Counted from the first letter of the stretch, positions 17,480-26,027 are shown. The stretch is DNA of 64,000 nt from Lentzea guizhouensis (GCF_001701025.1 NZ_CP016793.1:6138001-6202000); one strand, 5' to 3'. Notes: generated by a model from the letters alone, not told the origin. Made by a program: numbers and translations.

Positions 17480-18294
17480 CCATGCGCGAACGGCACGTGC
17501 GCAACGCCGCGCGGCTCGGTGCCCAGGACGTCGTCGTCGCGGCCTACTCGGGCTCCGGTGCCGCCTTGCTGAGCAACATCCTGGTGGAACTGGGGCACAC
17601 GTTCATCGACCCGTACCTCGACGAGATCGGGGAAGACGGACGACTGCGCGGGCCCAGCGACGAGGAGCTGCGGCGGTATCGCGACCGGATCGCCCACACC
17701 ACTGGGTCTGGCGGCCGGAGGTTCTTCAAGAACCACCTGCCACCTGATCACTTCCCCGACATCGCCACCCAAACCGTGGTGCTCCTCGTGCGAGACCCGA
17801 GGGACGCCCTGCACTCGTCCTACCGGTTCTTCCAGGGGTTCGCCGACACCCTGCTGTCCTACCTCACCATCGACGACGTGAGCTTCCTGGAGTTCCTGGA
17901 CGACAAGGGCGCGGTGGGGGAGCCTCCGGTCACCATCGACGGCTGGGTGGACTTCTACCGCGCCTGGGCCGAGGCGGCGCAGCGCACGTCCTGCTCGGCT
18001 GTCGTCCGCTTCGAGGAGCTGAAGACCAGCCCCGTGGCCGCGGTGACCCGGCTGCTGGAGACGCTCGGCCTGGACACCGGTCGCGCCGCCGTCGAACGGG
18101 CTGTCGAGCGCAGCAGCTTCGAGAAAATGCGGGCGCACGAGGAGAAGGTCGCCGGCGGCAGCACGGCCATGATCATGCGCCGCGGCCAGGTCGACGAGTG
18201 GCGGGAGTGGTTCGGCGACAACGAGTTGTCGGACCGGTTCCGGGCGCCGCACATGATCGAGACGGCAGCGCGTTTCGGCTACCGGATCTGTTGA
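17476..18294 (+). CDS. Sulfotransferase-fold protein, candidate phosphoramidate transferase
   Basis: This 272-residue protein starts at ATG 17476 overlapping the lyase stop (ATGA); a second ATG at 17482 is possible. The sulfotransferase fold is shown by the 3'-phosphate-binding motif VVLLVRDPRDALHSSYRFF and the late RRGQVDEWREWF (RxGxxxDW-like). The 5'-phosphosulfate loop, normally YPKSGTTW with a catalytic Lys, here reads AAYSGSGAALL: the Lys is replaced by Gly. Sulfotransferases recognise 3'-phospho-nucleotide donors. The last enzyme of this operon is predicted to make 3'-phospho-CDP-phosphoramidate, so I infer that this protein may transfer the phosphoramidate group. Ordinary PAPS-dependent sulfation remains the alternative. 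Confidence 0.8.
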   Translation: MTMRERHVRNAARLGAQDVVVAAYSGSGAALLSNILVELGHTFIDPYLDEIGEDGRLRGPSDEELRRYRDRIAHTTGSGGRRFFKNHLPPDHFPDIATQTVVLLVRDPRDALHSSYRFFQGFADTLLSYLTIDDVSFLEFLDDKGAVGEPPVTIDGWVDFYRAWAEAAQRTSCSAVVRFEELKTSPVAAVTRLLETLGLDTGRAAVERAVERSSFEKMRAHEEKVAGGSTAMIMRRGQVDEWREWFGDNELSDRFRAPHMIETAARFGYRIC

Positions 18295-18316
18295 TCGTCC
18301 GAACAGGAGGACCTGC

Positions 18317-19123
18317 ATGGTCAGCGAGTTCACCGGCCCGCCTTCCGTCCTGCCCCCTGCGGTCGACTACTCGCCGTTCGCCACCACGTACCAGGACCGG
18401 GCCGACTACGTTCCGTCCGTTGTGGACGCTCTGCTGCGAGTGGCCGAGGTGCGCCGGGGAGATGCGGTCTGCGACATCGGAGCCGGTTCCGGGCACCTCA
18501 CCGAACCCCTGCTGCAGCGCGGGTTCCACGTCGACGCGGTGGAGCCGACACCCGCCATGCGCGAGCTGGGTGAGCGGCGGACCCACGGGTACCCGCACGT
18601 GCGCTGGTACGAGGGCAGAGGCGAAGCGTCGGGGCGGGCATCCGAGGCGTACGCGTTGGTGACCTTCGGCTCCTCGTTCAACCTGACCGAACGCCCCTTG
18701 GCGCTCGCGGAGACGGCACGCATCCTGCGCGACGGCGGGTACTTCGCGTGCCTGTGGAACCACCGCGTGCTCGACGACCCGTTGCAGGCGCGCATCGAGG
18801 AGCTGATCCACGACCGGATTCCCGTTTACAGCTATGGAGTCCGTCGCGCCGACCAGACCGACGTCATCGTGCGGAGCGGCCTGTTCGAGACGCCGGTCGT
18901 GGTGTCCGGCACCCAGGTGTTCCGGCTGCCGAGCCAGGCCTGGTGCGACGCGTGGGCCTCGCACTCGACCGTCGGTCAGCAGTCGGGCAACGGGTTCACC
19001 GGCCTGGTGGACGAGATCCGCGAGCTCGTGCGCGCCGAGGCCGGAGACTTCATCGACGTCCCCTACACCACCAAGGCGTGGGTGGCCCGGCTTTCCCGGG
19101 GTGACAAGGACGCCCCGCGGTGA
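18317..19123 (+). CDS. SAM-dependent methyltransferase of the phosphoramidate operon
   Basis: This 268-residue class I methyltransferase starts at ATG 18317, preceded by an AGGAGG site at 18305-18310. Motif I is VCDIGAGSGHLTEPLLQRGF, then VDAVEPTPAMRELGERR and RILRDGGYFACLWNHR, followed by a helical C-terminal half. In Campylobacter the phosphoramidate genes are flanked on this same side by methyltransferase genes (Cj1419/Cj1420), thought to O-methylate the phosphoramidate. By position this protein may do the same here. It could instead methylate the aromatic scaffold. Its stop overlaps the glutamine kinase start by 4 bases (GTGA). Confidence 0.85.
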   Translation: MVSEFTGPPSVLPPAVDYSPFATTYQDRADYVPSVVDALLRVAEVRRGDAVCDIGAGSGHLTEPLLQRGFHVDAVEPTPAMRELGERRTHGYPHVRWYEGRGEASGRASEAYALVTFGSSFNLTERPLALAETARILRDGGYFACLWNHRVLDDPLQARIEELIHDRIPVYSYGVRRADQTDVIVRSGLFETPVVVSGTQVFRLPSQAWCDAWASHSTVGQQSGNGFTGLVDEIRELVRAEAGDFIDVPYTTKAWVARLSRGDKDAPR

Positions 19124-21474
19124 CCGCACCGCTGGTCCGGCTCGGGACCAAGGCGGACACGCTGGACCGGTTGCGGCCGTTCCTGACCACGGCCCGGATC
19201 CTGCCGCTGGTGCACTTCACCTCACGGGAGTGGCGGGACAGGCCGGACCGGCTGCTCGCCGGACTGCGCCGCCACGAGTGGGCGGCCGGACCCGTGATGG
19301 TGCGCAGCAGCGCGACCACCGAGGACACCGGGACCGACTCCAACGCTGGCCGGTTCCGGTCGGTGCCCGCGCGCAACCAGGACGAGCTCGCCGCGGCCGT
19401 GGACGAGGTGTTCGCCTCCTACGGCCGGGTCGACGCGCAGGACCAGGTGCTGATCCAGCCGCTGCTCGAACGCGTCCGGGCCAGCGGGGTGGCGTTCTCC
19501 TGCGACCCCAACAGCGGCGCGCCCTACCGGGTCGTCAACTGGAGCGCGACCGGCAGGACCGACGCGGTGACCGGCGGCGGCAGCGCGGAGCTGCACATCT
19601 CCTACGGGGCGGCCTGGGCGGACCCGGCCGAGGCACCCGACCCGCAGGTCGGCGCGGTGTGGGAGCTGCTCGCCGAACTGCACAACCTGCTGGGCGAGCA
19701 GCGGCGCCTGGACATCGAGTTCGCGTTCTCCGACCTCGGCGAGCTGATCCTGTTGCAGGTCAGGCCGCTGACGGTGACCAAGGTCGCCGTGGCCGCCGAG
19801 GAACATCGCGCGACGTTGACCGCCACCGCCCGGCAGATCACCGAGACCACCCGGTCGCGTTCCCGCGTGCTCGGCCACCGCGCGGTCTACGGCGTGATGC
19901 CCGACTGGAACCCCGCCGAGATGATCGGGCTGCGGCCCCGGCCGCTCGCGGTGTCGTTGTACCGCCACCTCATCACCGACCAGGTCTGGGCGGCCGCCAG
20001 AGCCCGGTACGGCTACCGGGACCTGACCGGCACGCGGCTGATGGTCCAGTTCTCCGGGTTGCCCTACGTCGACGTGGCTGCCAGCTTCACCTCGTTCGTG
20101 CCCCGTGAGGTGCCCGACGAGCTCGCCGGCCGGCTCGTCGGCCACTGGCTGGACCAGCTGGTGGCCAAGCCCTACCTGCACGACAAGGTCGAGTCGCACA
20201 TCGCCGTGTCCGCCGGCACGTTCAGGACCGCGCAACGCCTGGAAGCCCTGGCCGGGTTCAGCGCCGGCGAACGCGACCGGCTGGCGGGCTTCCTGCGCCG
20301 GTTCACCGGCCAGCTGGTGCGCGGCGACCTGTGGGAGCAGGACATCGCCCGGCTGCGCCTGTTGAACGAGGCTGACAACGGCGAGACGCACGCGGCCGGG
20401 TGCAGCGCCGACGACATCGGCTGCTGTGGTCCGGCGCTGGTCGCCCGGCTGGACGTCTGCGCCGCCTACGGCTCCAGCCCGTTCGCCGCCTTGGCCAGAG
20501 CCGCCTTCATCGCCACTGACCTCCTCGACGACCTCGTGCGCGAAGGTGTTCTGTCCCCGGAGGACCGGGCCCGTTTCATCGGGGGTCTCCGGCTGGTCGC
20601 CAGTGAGATGCGCCGGGACTTCGCCGTGCTCGACCGGGCGGTGTTCCTCAAGCGCTACGGCCAGCTGCGCCCAGGAACCTACGACATCCTCTCGCCCCGC
20701 TACGACGAGACGCCCGAGCGCTACTTCGACTGGTCGGCGCAGAACCGCCCGGCACCCGGTGACCACGCCACGCGTCGCCCGTTCGAGCTGAGCGGCAAGC
20801 AGCGGCGGCAGGTCGAGGCCCTGCTGGTGCGCGAAGGCCTGACCTTCGACGTCGCCCGGCTGATGGACTTCATGACCACGGCGATCCGCGGACGTGAGCA
20901 CGGCAAGCTGGCCTTCACCTCGGTCCTCGGTGACGTGCTGACCGGGGTGAGACGCCTCGGTGAGCGGTCCGGGTGCGGCGTCGACGACATGAGCTACCTC
21001 GACGTGACCACCCTCGCCACCCTCACCGGCGACCCGGCCCACGACCTGCCGGTGCTGCGCGAGGTGGCGGCGCGGGGACGGGCGGCCCACGCCGTCAGCC
21101 AGACCGTGGTGCTGCCGCCGCTCGTCACCGGCCCCGCCGACGTCAGGAGCTTCGCCCTGCCGCAGATCCGCCCGAACTTCGTCACCAGGGCCAGGGCGAC
21201 GGCACGGGTGGCCCTCGTCGACGTCGGCGACACCCCGGACGGCGCCATCGTCCTGGTCGCGAGCGCCGACCCCGGCTACGACTGGCTGTTCACCCGCGGC
21301 ATCGCCGGACTGGTGACCGCGTTCGGCGGCGCGAACTCGCACATGGCCATCCGGGCCCTGGAGCTGGGCATCCCGGCGGTGATCGGCGCGGGCACGGCGC
21401 TGTTCGACCAGTGGTCGCGGGCGAACGTGCTCGAGCTCGACGCGGCCAGCGGCCTGGTCACGGTGATCGCGTGA
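19120..21474 (+). CDS. L-glutamine kinase homologue (Cj1418-like, PEP-synthase fold)
   Basis: This 784-residue protein starts at GTG 19120 in a 4-base overlap. The N-terminal ATP-grasp domain shows VMVRSSATTEDTGTDSNAG and RRLDIEFAFSDLGELILLQV. The C-terminal swivelling domain carries the phosphohistidine motif GGANSHMAIRALELGIPAV with His741. It lacks the PEP/pyruvate-binding barrel expected of true PEP synthase or PPDK and has an unrelated helical middle. Cj1418 of Campylobacter has this layout and phosphorylates the amide nitrogen of L-glutamine (ATP to AMP + Pi). Followed by Cj1417-, Cj1416- and Cj1415-like genes in the same order, this is the committed step to phosphoramidate. Substrate is inferred from gene order, not tested. 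Confidence 0.88.
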   Translation: MTAPLVRLGTKADTLDRLRPFLTTARILPLVHFTSREWRDRPDRLLAGLRRHEWAAGPVMVRSSATTEDTGTDSNAGRFRSVPARNQDELAAAVDEVFASYGRVDAQDQVLIQPLLERVRASGVAFSCDPNSGAPYRVVNWSATGRTDAVTGGGSAELHISYGAAWADPAEAPDPQVGAVWELLAELHNLLGEQRRLDIEFAFSDLGELILLQVRPLTVTKVAVAAEEHRATLTATARQITETTRSRSRVLGHRAVYGVMPDWNPAEMIGLRPRPLAVSLYRHLITDQVWAAARARYGYRDLTGTRLMVQFSGLPYVDVAASFTSFVPREVPDELAGRLVGHWLDQLVAKPYLHDKVESHIAVSAGTFRTAQRLEALAGFSAGERDRLAGFLRRFTGQLVRGDLWEQDIARLRLLNEADNGETHAAGCSADDIGCCGPALVARLDVCAAYGSSPFAALARAAFIATDLLDDLVREGVLSPEDRARFIGGLRLVASEMRRDFAVLDRAVFLKRYGQLRPGTYDILSPRYDETPERYFDWSAQNRPAPGDHATRRPFELSGKQRRQVEALLVREGLTFDVARLMDFMTTAIRGREHGKLAFTSVLGDVLTGVRRLGERSGCGVDDMSYLDVTTLATLTGDPAHDLPVLREVAARGRAAHAVSQTVVLPPLVTGPADVRSFALPQIRPNFVTRARATARVALVDVGDTPDGAIVLVASADPGYDWLFTRGIAGLVTAFGGANSHMAIRALELGIPAVIGAGTALFDQWSRANVLELDAASGLVTVIA

Positions 21475-22079
21475 GCCGGCGGATCGGGATCACCCAGCGG
21501 TGCGTGGACGACGAACCGACCGGTGAACGCCGCTGGGCCCTCGACGCCCGCTGGTGCGAGTTCCTGACGGCCTGTGACGTCGTCGCCGTGCCGTTGCCGA
21601 ACATCGCCGCGGCAGCCGTTCAGATGGCGGAGGAGCTGAGCCTCGACGGGTTCCTCTTCACCGGCGGCGGCGATGTCGTGGAAGCGGGCGGGAAACACCC
21701 CGAACGCGACCTGACCGAGCGGACCCTGCTGGCGCTGGCGATCCGGGAGAACCGGCCGGTGCTCGGCGTGTGCCGAGGCATGCAGCTGATCGCCGTCGCG
21801 CTGGGGGCACGGCTGAGACCGGTGGCAGGACACGTTTCCACCCGCCACACCATCACCTCCGGGGAGGGCAGGCGCGTGGTGAACAGCTACCACGACCTCG
21901 CGGTCGACCGGCTTCCGTCTGTGCTGGAAGTGACGGCGTGGTGCGGGGACGTCGTCGAAGCGGTGCGGCACAAGAGCGTTCGTGTCGAGGGAATCATGTG
22001 GCATCCGGAACGGGAACCCGAGCACGCCGCGCAAGACCTGCTCATGGTCCGTCGCTTGTTCCAGGTGGAGAACCGATGA
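21471..22079 (+). CDS. gamma-Glutamyl-CDP-amidate hydrolase homologue (Cj1417-like class I amidotransferase)
   Basis: This 202-residue protein starts at GTG 21471 overlapping the kinase stop (GTGA). It has the class I glutamine amidotransferase / gamma-glutamyl-GABA hydrolase triad: nucleophile Cys101 in LGVCRGMQLI, and His178 and Glu180 in MWHPERE, plus the oxyanion strand FLFTGGGDV. In the Campylobacter pathway the equivalent Cj1417 cleaves CDP-L-glutamine to L-glutamate and cytidine diphosphoramidate. Its length and position between the kinase and cytidylyltransferase genes match that role. No synthetase partner for classical amidotransfer is nearby. Confidence 0.88.
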   Translation: MSRRIGITQRCVDDEPTGERRWALDARWCEFLTACDVVAVPLPNIAAAAVQMAEELSLDGFLFTGGGDVVEAGGKHPERDLTERTLLALAIRENRPVLGVCRGMQLIAVALGARLRPVAGHVSTRHTITSGEGRRVVNSYHDLAVDRLPSVLEVTAWCGDVVEAVRHKSVRVEGIMWHPEREPEHAAQDLLMVRRLFQVENR

Positions 22080-22819
22080 AGGCCATCGTCCTGGCTGCGG
22101 GCAACGGGGCCCGGATGAGGCCCCACACCGACGACCGGCCCAAGTGCCTGATCGAGCTCAACGGCCGCACACTGCTCGACCGCCAGGTGTCGGCACTGCG
22201 CGCAGGTGGTGCCGACGAGATCGGCGTCGTCACCGGCTGGCAGGGCGCGCGGTTCGCCGGTCTCGGCTTGCACACGTTCGAAAACCCGCGGTGGGCAGAC
22301 AGCACGATGGTCGAGTCGCTCGCAGCCGCTGGCGACTGGCTGACCGACGAGCCGGTCATCGTCTCCTACGGCGACATCGTCTTCTCCGCGGCGACCGTCC
22401 GCAGTCTCGTGCGATCGGCGGCTGAGGTCGCTGTCGCCTACGACACCGAATGGGAAACCGTGTGGCGGCAACGGTTCGACGACCCGTTGAGCGACGCCGA
22501 GACCTTCAAGATCGACGCCGACGGATGGGTGACCGACATCGGGACGAGACCGCGCAGCCTCGCAGACGTGCGCGGGCAGTACATGGGCTTGTTGCGCCTC
22601 ACCCCACCGTCCTGGGCAGTGCTGCGGAATGCGCGAGCCGCCGGCGCGGAGATCGCGGCACTCGACATGACCGGCCTGCTCGGTCACCTGATCCGCACCG
22701 GCCTGCGCGTTGCCGGCGTGCCGAACGACGGCCCGTGGTGGGAGTTCGACAGTCCGTCCGACGTGGAGCCCGGTCTGCGCGTGCTCGACAGCCTGGACGC
22801 CGAGCAGGAAGGCGAGTGA
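22076..22819 (+). CDS. CTP:phosphoglutamine cytidylyltransferase homologue (Cj1416-like)
   Basis: This 247-residue nucleotidyltransferase starts at ATG 22076 overlapping the previous stop (ATGA). Signature loop KAIVLAAGNGARMRPHTDDR is followed by PKCLIELNGRTLLDRQ, the metal Asp in IVSYGDIVFS, and DTEWETVWRQRFDDPLSDAE, a stretch I associate with phosphocholine/phosphoglutamine-type cytidylyltransferases. In the proposed pathway it joins CMP from CTP to N-phospho-L-glutamine, giving CDP-L-glutamine and pyrophosphate. Its stop overlaps the kinase-like gene start by 4 bases. A sugar-nucleotide substrate is the alternative but no sugar genes adjoin it. Confidence 0.88.
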   Translation: MKAIVLAAGNGARMRPHTDDRPKCLIELNGRTLLDRQVSALRAGGADEIGVVTGWQGARFAGLGLHTFENPRWADSTMVESLAAAGDWLTDEPVIVSYGDIVFSAATVRSLVRSAAEVAVAYDTEWETVWRQRFDDPLSDAETFKIDADGWVTDIGTRPRSLADVRGQYMGLLRLTPPSWAVLRNARAAGAEIAALDMTGLLGHLIRTGLRVAGVPNDGPWWEFDSPSDVEPGLRVLDSLDAEQEGE

Positions 22820-23352
22820 CCGCAGTGGAATCCGGAGTCGTGTGGATCACCGGTCTGTCCGGGACGGGCAAGAGCACGGTGACGTCGATCGTCAGCAGCA
22901 GGCTGATTGAGGCGGGCCGTCGCCCGGTGGTGCTGGACGGTGACCGGATGCGCCGGATCATGCCGACCACACCCGGCTACACCGAAACCGAACGGCGCAA
23001 GGTCGCCGAGTTCTACTCGCGGCTCGCGCACGAGCTGGCGGACCAGGGACACCTCGTCCTGTGCGCCACCATCTCCCTGTTCCACGACGTGCACCGCTGG
23101 AACCGGGAGAACATCGAGCACTACCTCGAAATCTGGCTGCGCGTGCCACTGGCGGTCTTGAAGGACCGCCCCGGCCGAGCAGCCTTCTACGACCGGGGGA
23201 GTGCCGGCCAAACCGCGCTGCGCAACGTGGTCGGCGTGGACGAACCAGCGCAGTTCCCCGGCGAGGCCGACCTGGTCATCGACAACTTCGGCGACACCAC
23301 CGCCGCCGACGCCTCCGACCAGATCGTCAACGCCGTCCTCGGGCGGCACTGA
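22816..23352 (+). CDS. Cytidine diphosphoramidate kinase homologue (Cj1415-like, CysC family)
   Basis: This 178-residue protein starts at GTG 22816 (GTGA overlap). The P-loop is GLSGTGKST (residues 13-21), followed by VVLDGDRMRRIMPTTPGYT and LVLCATISLFHDVHRWNREN, matching the adenylylsulfate kinase (CysC) fold. The APS kinase signature near the C-terminus (FTGIDDPYE-type) is altered to VVGVDEPAQFPGEADLVID. No ATP sulfurylase or sulfate genes are present. In Campylobacter, Cj1415 phosphorylates the 3'-hydroxyl of CDP-phosphoramidate, by analogy to PAPS formation. That activity fits the neighbours here. The product would be a PAPS-like donor for the sulfotransferase-fold protein. Confidence 0.87.
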   Translation: MTAVESGVVWITGLSGTGKSTVTSIVSSRLIEAGRRPVVLDGDRMRRIMPTTPGYTETERRKVAEFYSRLAHELADQGHLVLCATISLFHDVHRWNRENIEHYLEIWLRVPLAVLKDRPGRAAFYDRGSAGQTALRNVVGVDEPAQFPGEADLVIDNFGDTTAADASDQIVNAVLGRH

Positions 23353-23353
23353 G

Positions 23354-24553
23354 GTGCACACCGCACAGCAGCCGACGTGGACCAGGTCGGACCGCCGGCT
23401 CGCGGCCGCCACCGCGGTCCTGCTCGGAACGAGCATGGGCATCCTCTCCTACGGTCAGCCCGTCCTGCTCAAGGCGATCATCGAGGCCCGCTCGATCCCG
23501 ACCACCCGGCTCGACCTCGCCGCCAGCCTGCAGTGCCTGGTCAACGCACTCGCCGCAGCCGTCGTGGTCGTCCTGTGCCGCCGGATGCCCGCACGGCACG
23601 TGGCGGCCGGCGGCGCCCTCGCGTGCGCGGTGGCGGCGGTCCTGCTCGCCTCGACCCGCAACGCATGGCAGCTCTACCTGACGATGTCGTTGCTGGGCAT
23701 CGCGATCGCCGGTTGCGGCACCCTCGTCGTGAGCACGTTCGTCATCAAGACCGCGCACAACAGGGACCGGGTGCTCTCCGTCGCGTTCATCGGGTCGAGC
23801 GCGGGCGGGATGATCTGGGCACCGATCGTGAGCTGGGGCCTCACCGCGGGCGGCCTGGCCGGGGCCGCCGTGCTCCTCGTGCTCGGCTTCACCCTGCTGG
23901 TCGCGCTCAACGCCCTGCTCTTCCTGCGCCTGCCCCCTCACCCGAGTGTGACCGAGGCACCGCCGGCGGACGACGGCGTCACCCTGCGGCAGGCGGCCCG
24001 CACCGCCGGGTTCTGGGCACTGCTCCTCGGCAGCACCCTGCTCACCCTGACCCAGCTCGCGGGCGTCTACCACGTCCTGTTCATCTGGCAGGACTCCGAC
24101 ATCGGCACTCCGGCGATGCCCGGCGCCGTGGTGGCCGCCTTCGCCGGGATCGGCCGGGTGGCAGCGGAACTGCTGTTGCGCTCACTGTCCACTGTGTACC
24201 TCGCTGGGGTGACCTGCGCGCTCCAAACGGCCGGGTTCGTCCTGCTCGCCCAAGGCGGCACCATGCCGGTGCTGTTCCTCGGCTCGGCCCTGCTCGGAAT
24301 CGCGGTCGGCAACAGCTCCCTGGTGGTGCTGCTGCTGACCCCGGAGGCGTTCGGGCTGCGCGACATCGAGCGGATCGCCGGAACGATCTACCTGTGGACC
24401 GGGATCGGCGCGTCGTGCGGCGCGATCGTCCTCGGCCTGCTGCGCCACGAAGCCGGCGGCTACCGGCTCCCGGTCCTGTTCTTCGCCTTGCTGTCCCTGC
24501 TCGCAGGAGTGCTGCTGTCGCAGTGCAGACGCCGCACGCCCGCGAAGCCCTAG
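23354..24553 (+). CDS. MFS transporter, probable exporter of the operon product
   Basis: This 399-residue protein starts at GTG 23354, one base after the previous stop. It shows about 12 hydrophobic helices, with a cytoplasmic break near residues 195-215 (PPHPSVTEAPPADDGVTLRQ) that splits two six-helix halves. The first loop carries RRMPARHVA. The set resembles monocarboxylate/oxalate-type MFS proteins. As the last gene of a coupled biosynthetic operon it most likely exports the final product and may confer self-resistance. It overlaps the convergent FAD monooxygenase gene tail-to-tail by 4 bases, so no terminator separates them. Confidence 0.88.
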   Translation: MHTAQQPTWTRSDRRLAAATAVLLGTSMGILSYGQPVLLKAIIEARSIPTTRLDLAASLQCLVNALAAAVVVVLCRRMPARHVAAGGALACAVAAVLLASTRNAWQLYLTMSLLGIAIAGCGTLVVSTFVIKTAHNRDRVLSVAFIGSSAGGMIWAPIVSWGLTAGGLAGAAVLLVLGFTLLVALNALLFLRLPPHPSVTEAPPADDGVTLRQAARTAGFWALLLGSTLLTLTQLAGVYHVLFIWQDSDIGTPAMPGAVVAAFAGIGRVAAELLLRSLSTVYLAGVTCALQTAGFVLLAQGGTMPVLFLGSALLGIAVGNSSLVVLLLTPEAFGLRDIERIAGTIYLWTGIGASCGAIVLGLLRHEAGGYRLPVLFFALLSLLAGVLLSQCRRRTPAKP

Positions 24554-26013
24554 TGGCGCAGATTTTCGGCCTCACCGAACCACCTGCTGACAGCCTGATC
24601 GAGCTCATCTCGTCCACCGGCCCAGGCCACGACGCCGTCCGGTCGAACCAGGACGCCGTCCAGTCCGAGGTCGTCGCGAGCAGGTCCGGCCGCATGGCGG
24701 ACCCGGCTCGGCCGGCGGCGCGCGACATGGCCGAGATCGCCGCTGAAGTCGAGCAGGACGCCGCGCCCGTCCTGCAGCAGTTCGCCCAGGCGGGTGCCGT
24801 TCTCAAGGCAGAAATCCGGGGCGTTGCGGCCGACCAGCGGGTGCTCACTGCCCAGGTCGTACCGGTTCGACAAGCCCGACACCTGCTCGAACACGTAGGT
24901 CGTACCGTCCCTGGTCGCCAGCAGGGCACGGATCATGTCTTGGAGTGCCGCCGCGTTCTCGCCCGGTCGCATGACCGCCACCTGGGCACGTGACCAGTCG
25001 AGCACACGGGCCCCGACCGGGTGGCGTTCGCCGGTGTAGGTGTCGAGAAGGCCGTCGGACGCGTGCCCGTGCACGGTCGCGGCCAGCTTCCACCCCAGGT
25101 TCAGCGCGTCACCGATGCCGAGGTTGAGACCCTGTCCGCCGAGCGGGGAGTGGATGTGCGCGGCGTCGCCCGCGAGCAGCACCCGGCCGCGCCGGTAGGT
25201 CGTCGTCTGCATCGCGCGGTCGGTGAAACTCGCGGCCAGGTGGACCTCGTCCAGCGTCACGTCGGTGCCGGAGATGCGGCGCAGCACGTCCTGCAGGTGG
25301 TCGCGGGTCGGTGGCCGCGAGCGGTCGAACGCACCGCCGTCGAAGTCCATGAGGCCGATGTGCCCCTCCACCGGCGTCCGCAGGTACATCCCGCGCGGCG
25401 TGAGGGTGAAACCGGCGCTCAGCTTCTCCGGGTCGGCGATCGTGGCGAACGCGGTGTAGCCGGTCAGCTGTGGCCCGGTACCGACGAACTCGAAGCCCGC
25501 CAAGCCGCGCACCGCGCTGCGGCCCCCGTCGCAGCCGACCAGCCACCGAGCCGGGAACACCCGCCCGCCCGACCTCGCTTCCACGCCCTCCTCGTCCTGC
25601 ACGACGGCGTCGACCACCACGCCGCGTTCGACCCGCACGCCGAGTTCGGCCGCCCGGTCGGACAGGACCTGCTCGACCGCCTCGAGAGTCGTCATCACCC
25701 CTTCCAGTGCCGGACTGGGCAACGTCGCGATGTCGACGTTCGCCGGATCGAGCGACATTCCGGCGAAGTGGCTCAGGTTGCGCGGAGAGGTGTGCGGATC
25801 GTCGGCGACACCCAGGGCGGACAGCATGCCCCGCCGGTAGAACGCCTCCACCGACCCCGCGTTCAGACCGCGCATCCCGAGCGGAAGTGCTTTCCAGGCC
25901 GTGCGCGGGTCCGGTTCCCGTTCGAGGACCAGCACGTCGCACCCGGCGAGGCCGAGCTCGCAGGCCAGGAACAACCCGACCGGGCCGCCGCCCACGATCA
26001 CAACGTCATGCAT
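24550..26013 (-). CDS. FAD-dependent aromatic hydroxylase (PHBH/polyketide hydroxylase family)
   Basis: This 487-residue protein starts at ATG 26013 with GGAGGACCTCC just upstream. Conserved motifs: GGGPVGLFLACELGLAGCDV (FAD-binding), LVGCDGGRSAVRGLAG (DG motif), VLLAGDAAHIHSPLGGQGLN (GD motif). A thioredoxin-like C-terminal domain is typical of RdmE/MtmOIV-type enzymes. Such enzymes hydroxylate aromatic or polyketide substrates with NAD(P)H and O2. It is in an operon with the SGNH hydrolase gene (14-base gap) and converges on the phosphoramidate operon. It could hydroxylate the aryl part of that product or act separately. Confidence 0.9.
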   Translation of the reverse strand: MHDVVIVGGGPVGLFLACELGLAGCDVLVLEREPDPRTAWKALPLGMRGLNAGSVEAFYRRGMLSALGVADDPHTSPRNLSHFAGMSLDPANVDIATLPSPALEGVMTTLEAVEQVLSDRAAELGVRVERGVVVDAVVQDEEGVEARSGGRVFPARWLVGCDGGRSAVRGLAGFEFVGTGPQLTGYTAFATIADPEKLSAGFTLTPRGMYLRTPVEGHIGLMDFDGGAFDRSRPPTRDHLQDVLRRISGTDVTLDEVHLAASFTDRAMQTTTYRRGRVLLAGDAAHIHSPLGGQGLNLGIGDALNLGWKLAATVHGHASDGLLDTYTGERHPVGARVLDWSRAQVAVMRPGENAAALQDMIRALLATRDGTTYVFEQVSGLSNRYDLGSEHPLVGRNAPDFCLENGTRLGELLQDGRGVLLDFSGDLGHVARRRPSRVRHAAGPARDDLGLDGVLVRPDGVVAWAGGRDELDQAVSRWFGEAENLRH

Positions 26014-26027
26014 GGTGGAGGTCCTCC

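Noticed and set aside
19222..21342. 706-residue open frame antisense to the glutamine kinase-like gene
   Set aside because: Composition-driven shadow; the plus strand shows ATP-grasp and phosphohistidine motifs and overlapping starts and stops with its neighbours.
19120..21474. Phosphoenolpyruvate synthase or PPDK of central metabolism
   Set aside because: The PEP-binding TIM barrel is missing and the gene is coupled to a biosynthetic operon rather than to central-carbon genes.
22816..23352. Ordinary APS kinase for sulfate assimilation
   Set aside because: No ATP sulfurylase, PAPS reductase or sulfate transporter nearby, altered C-terminal signature, and position directly after Cj1418-, Cj1417- and Cj1416-like genes.
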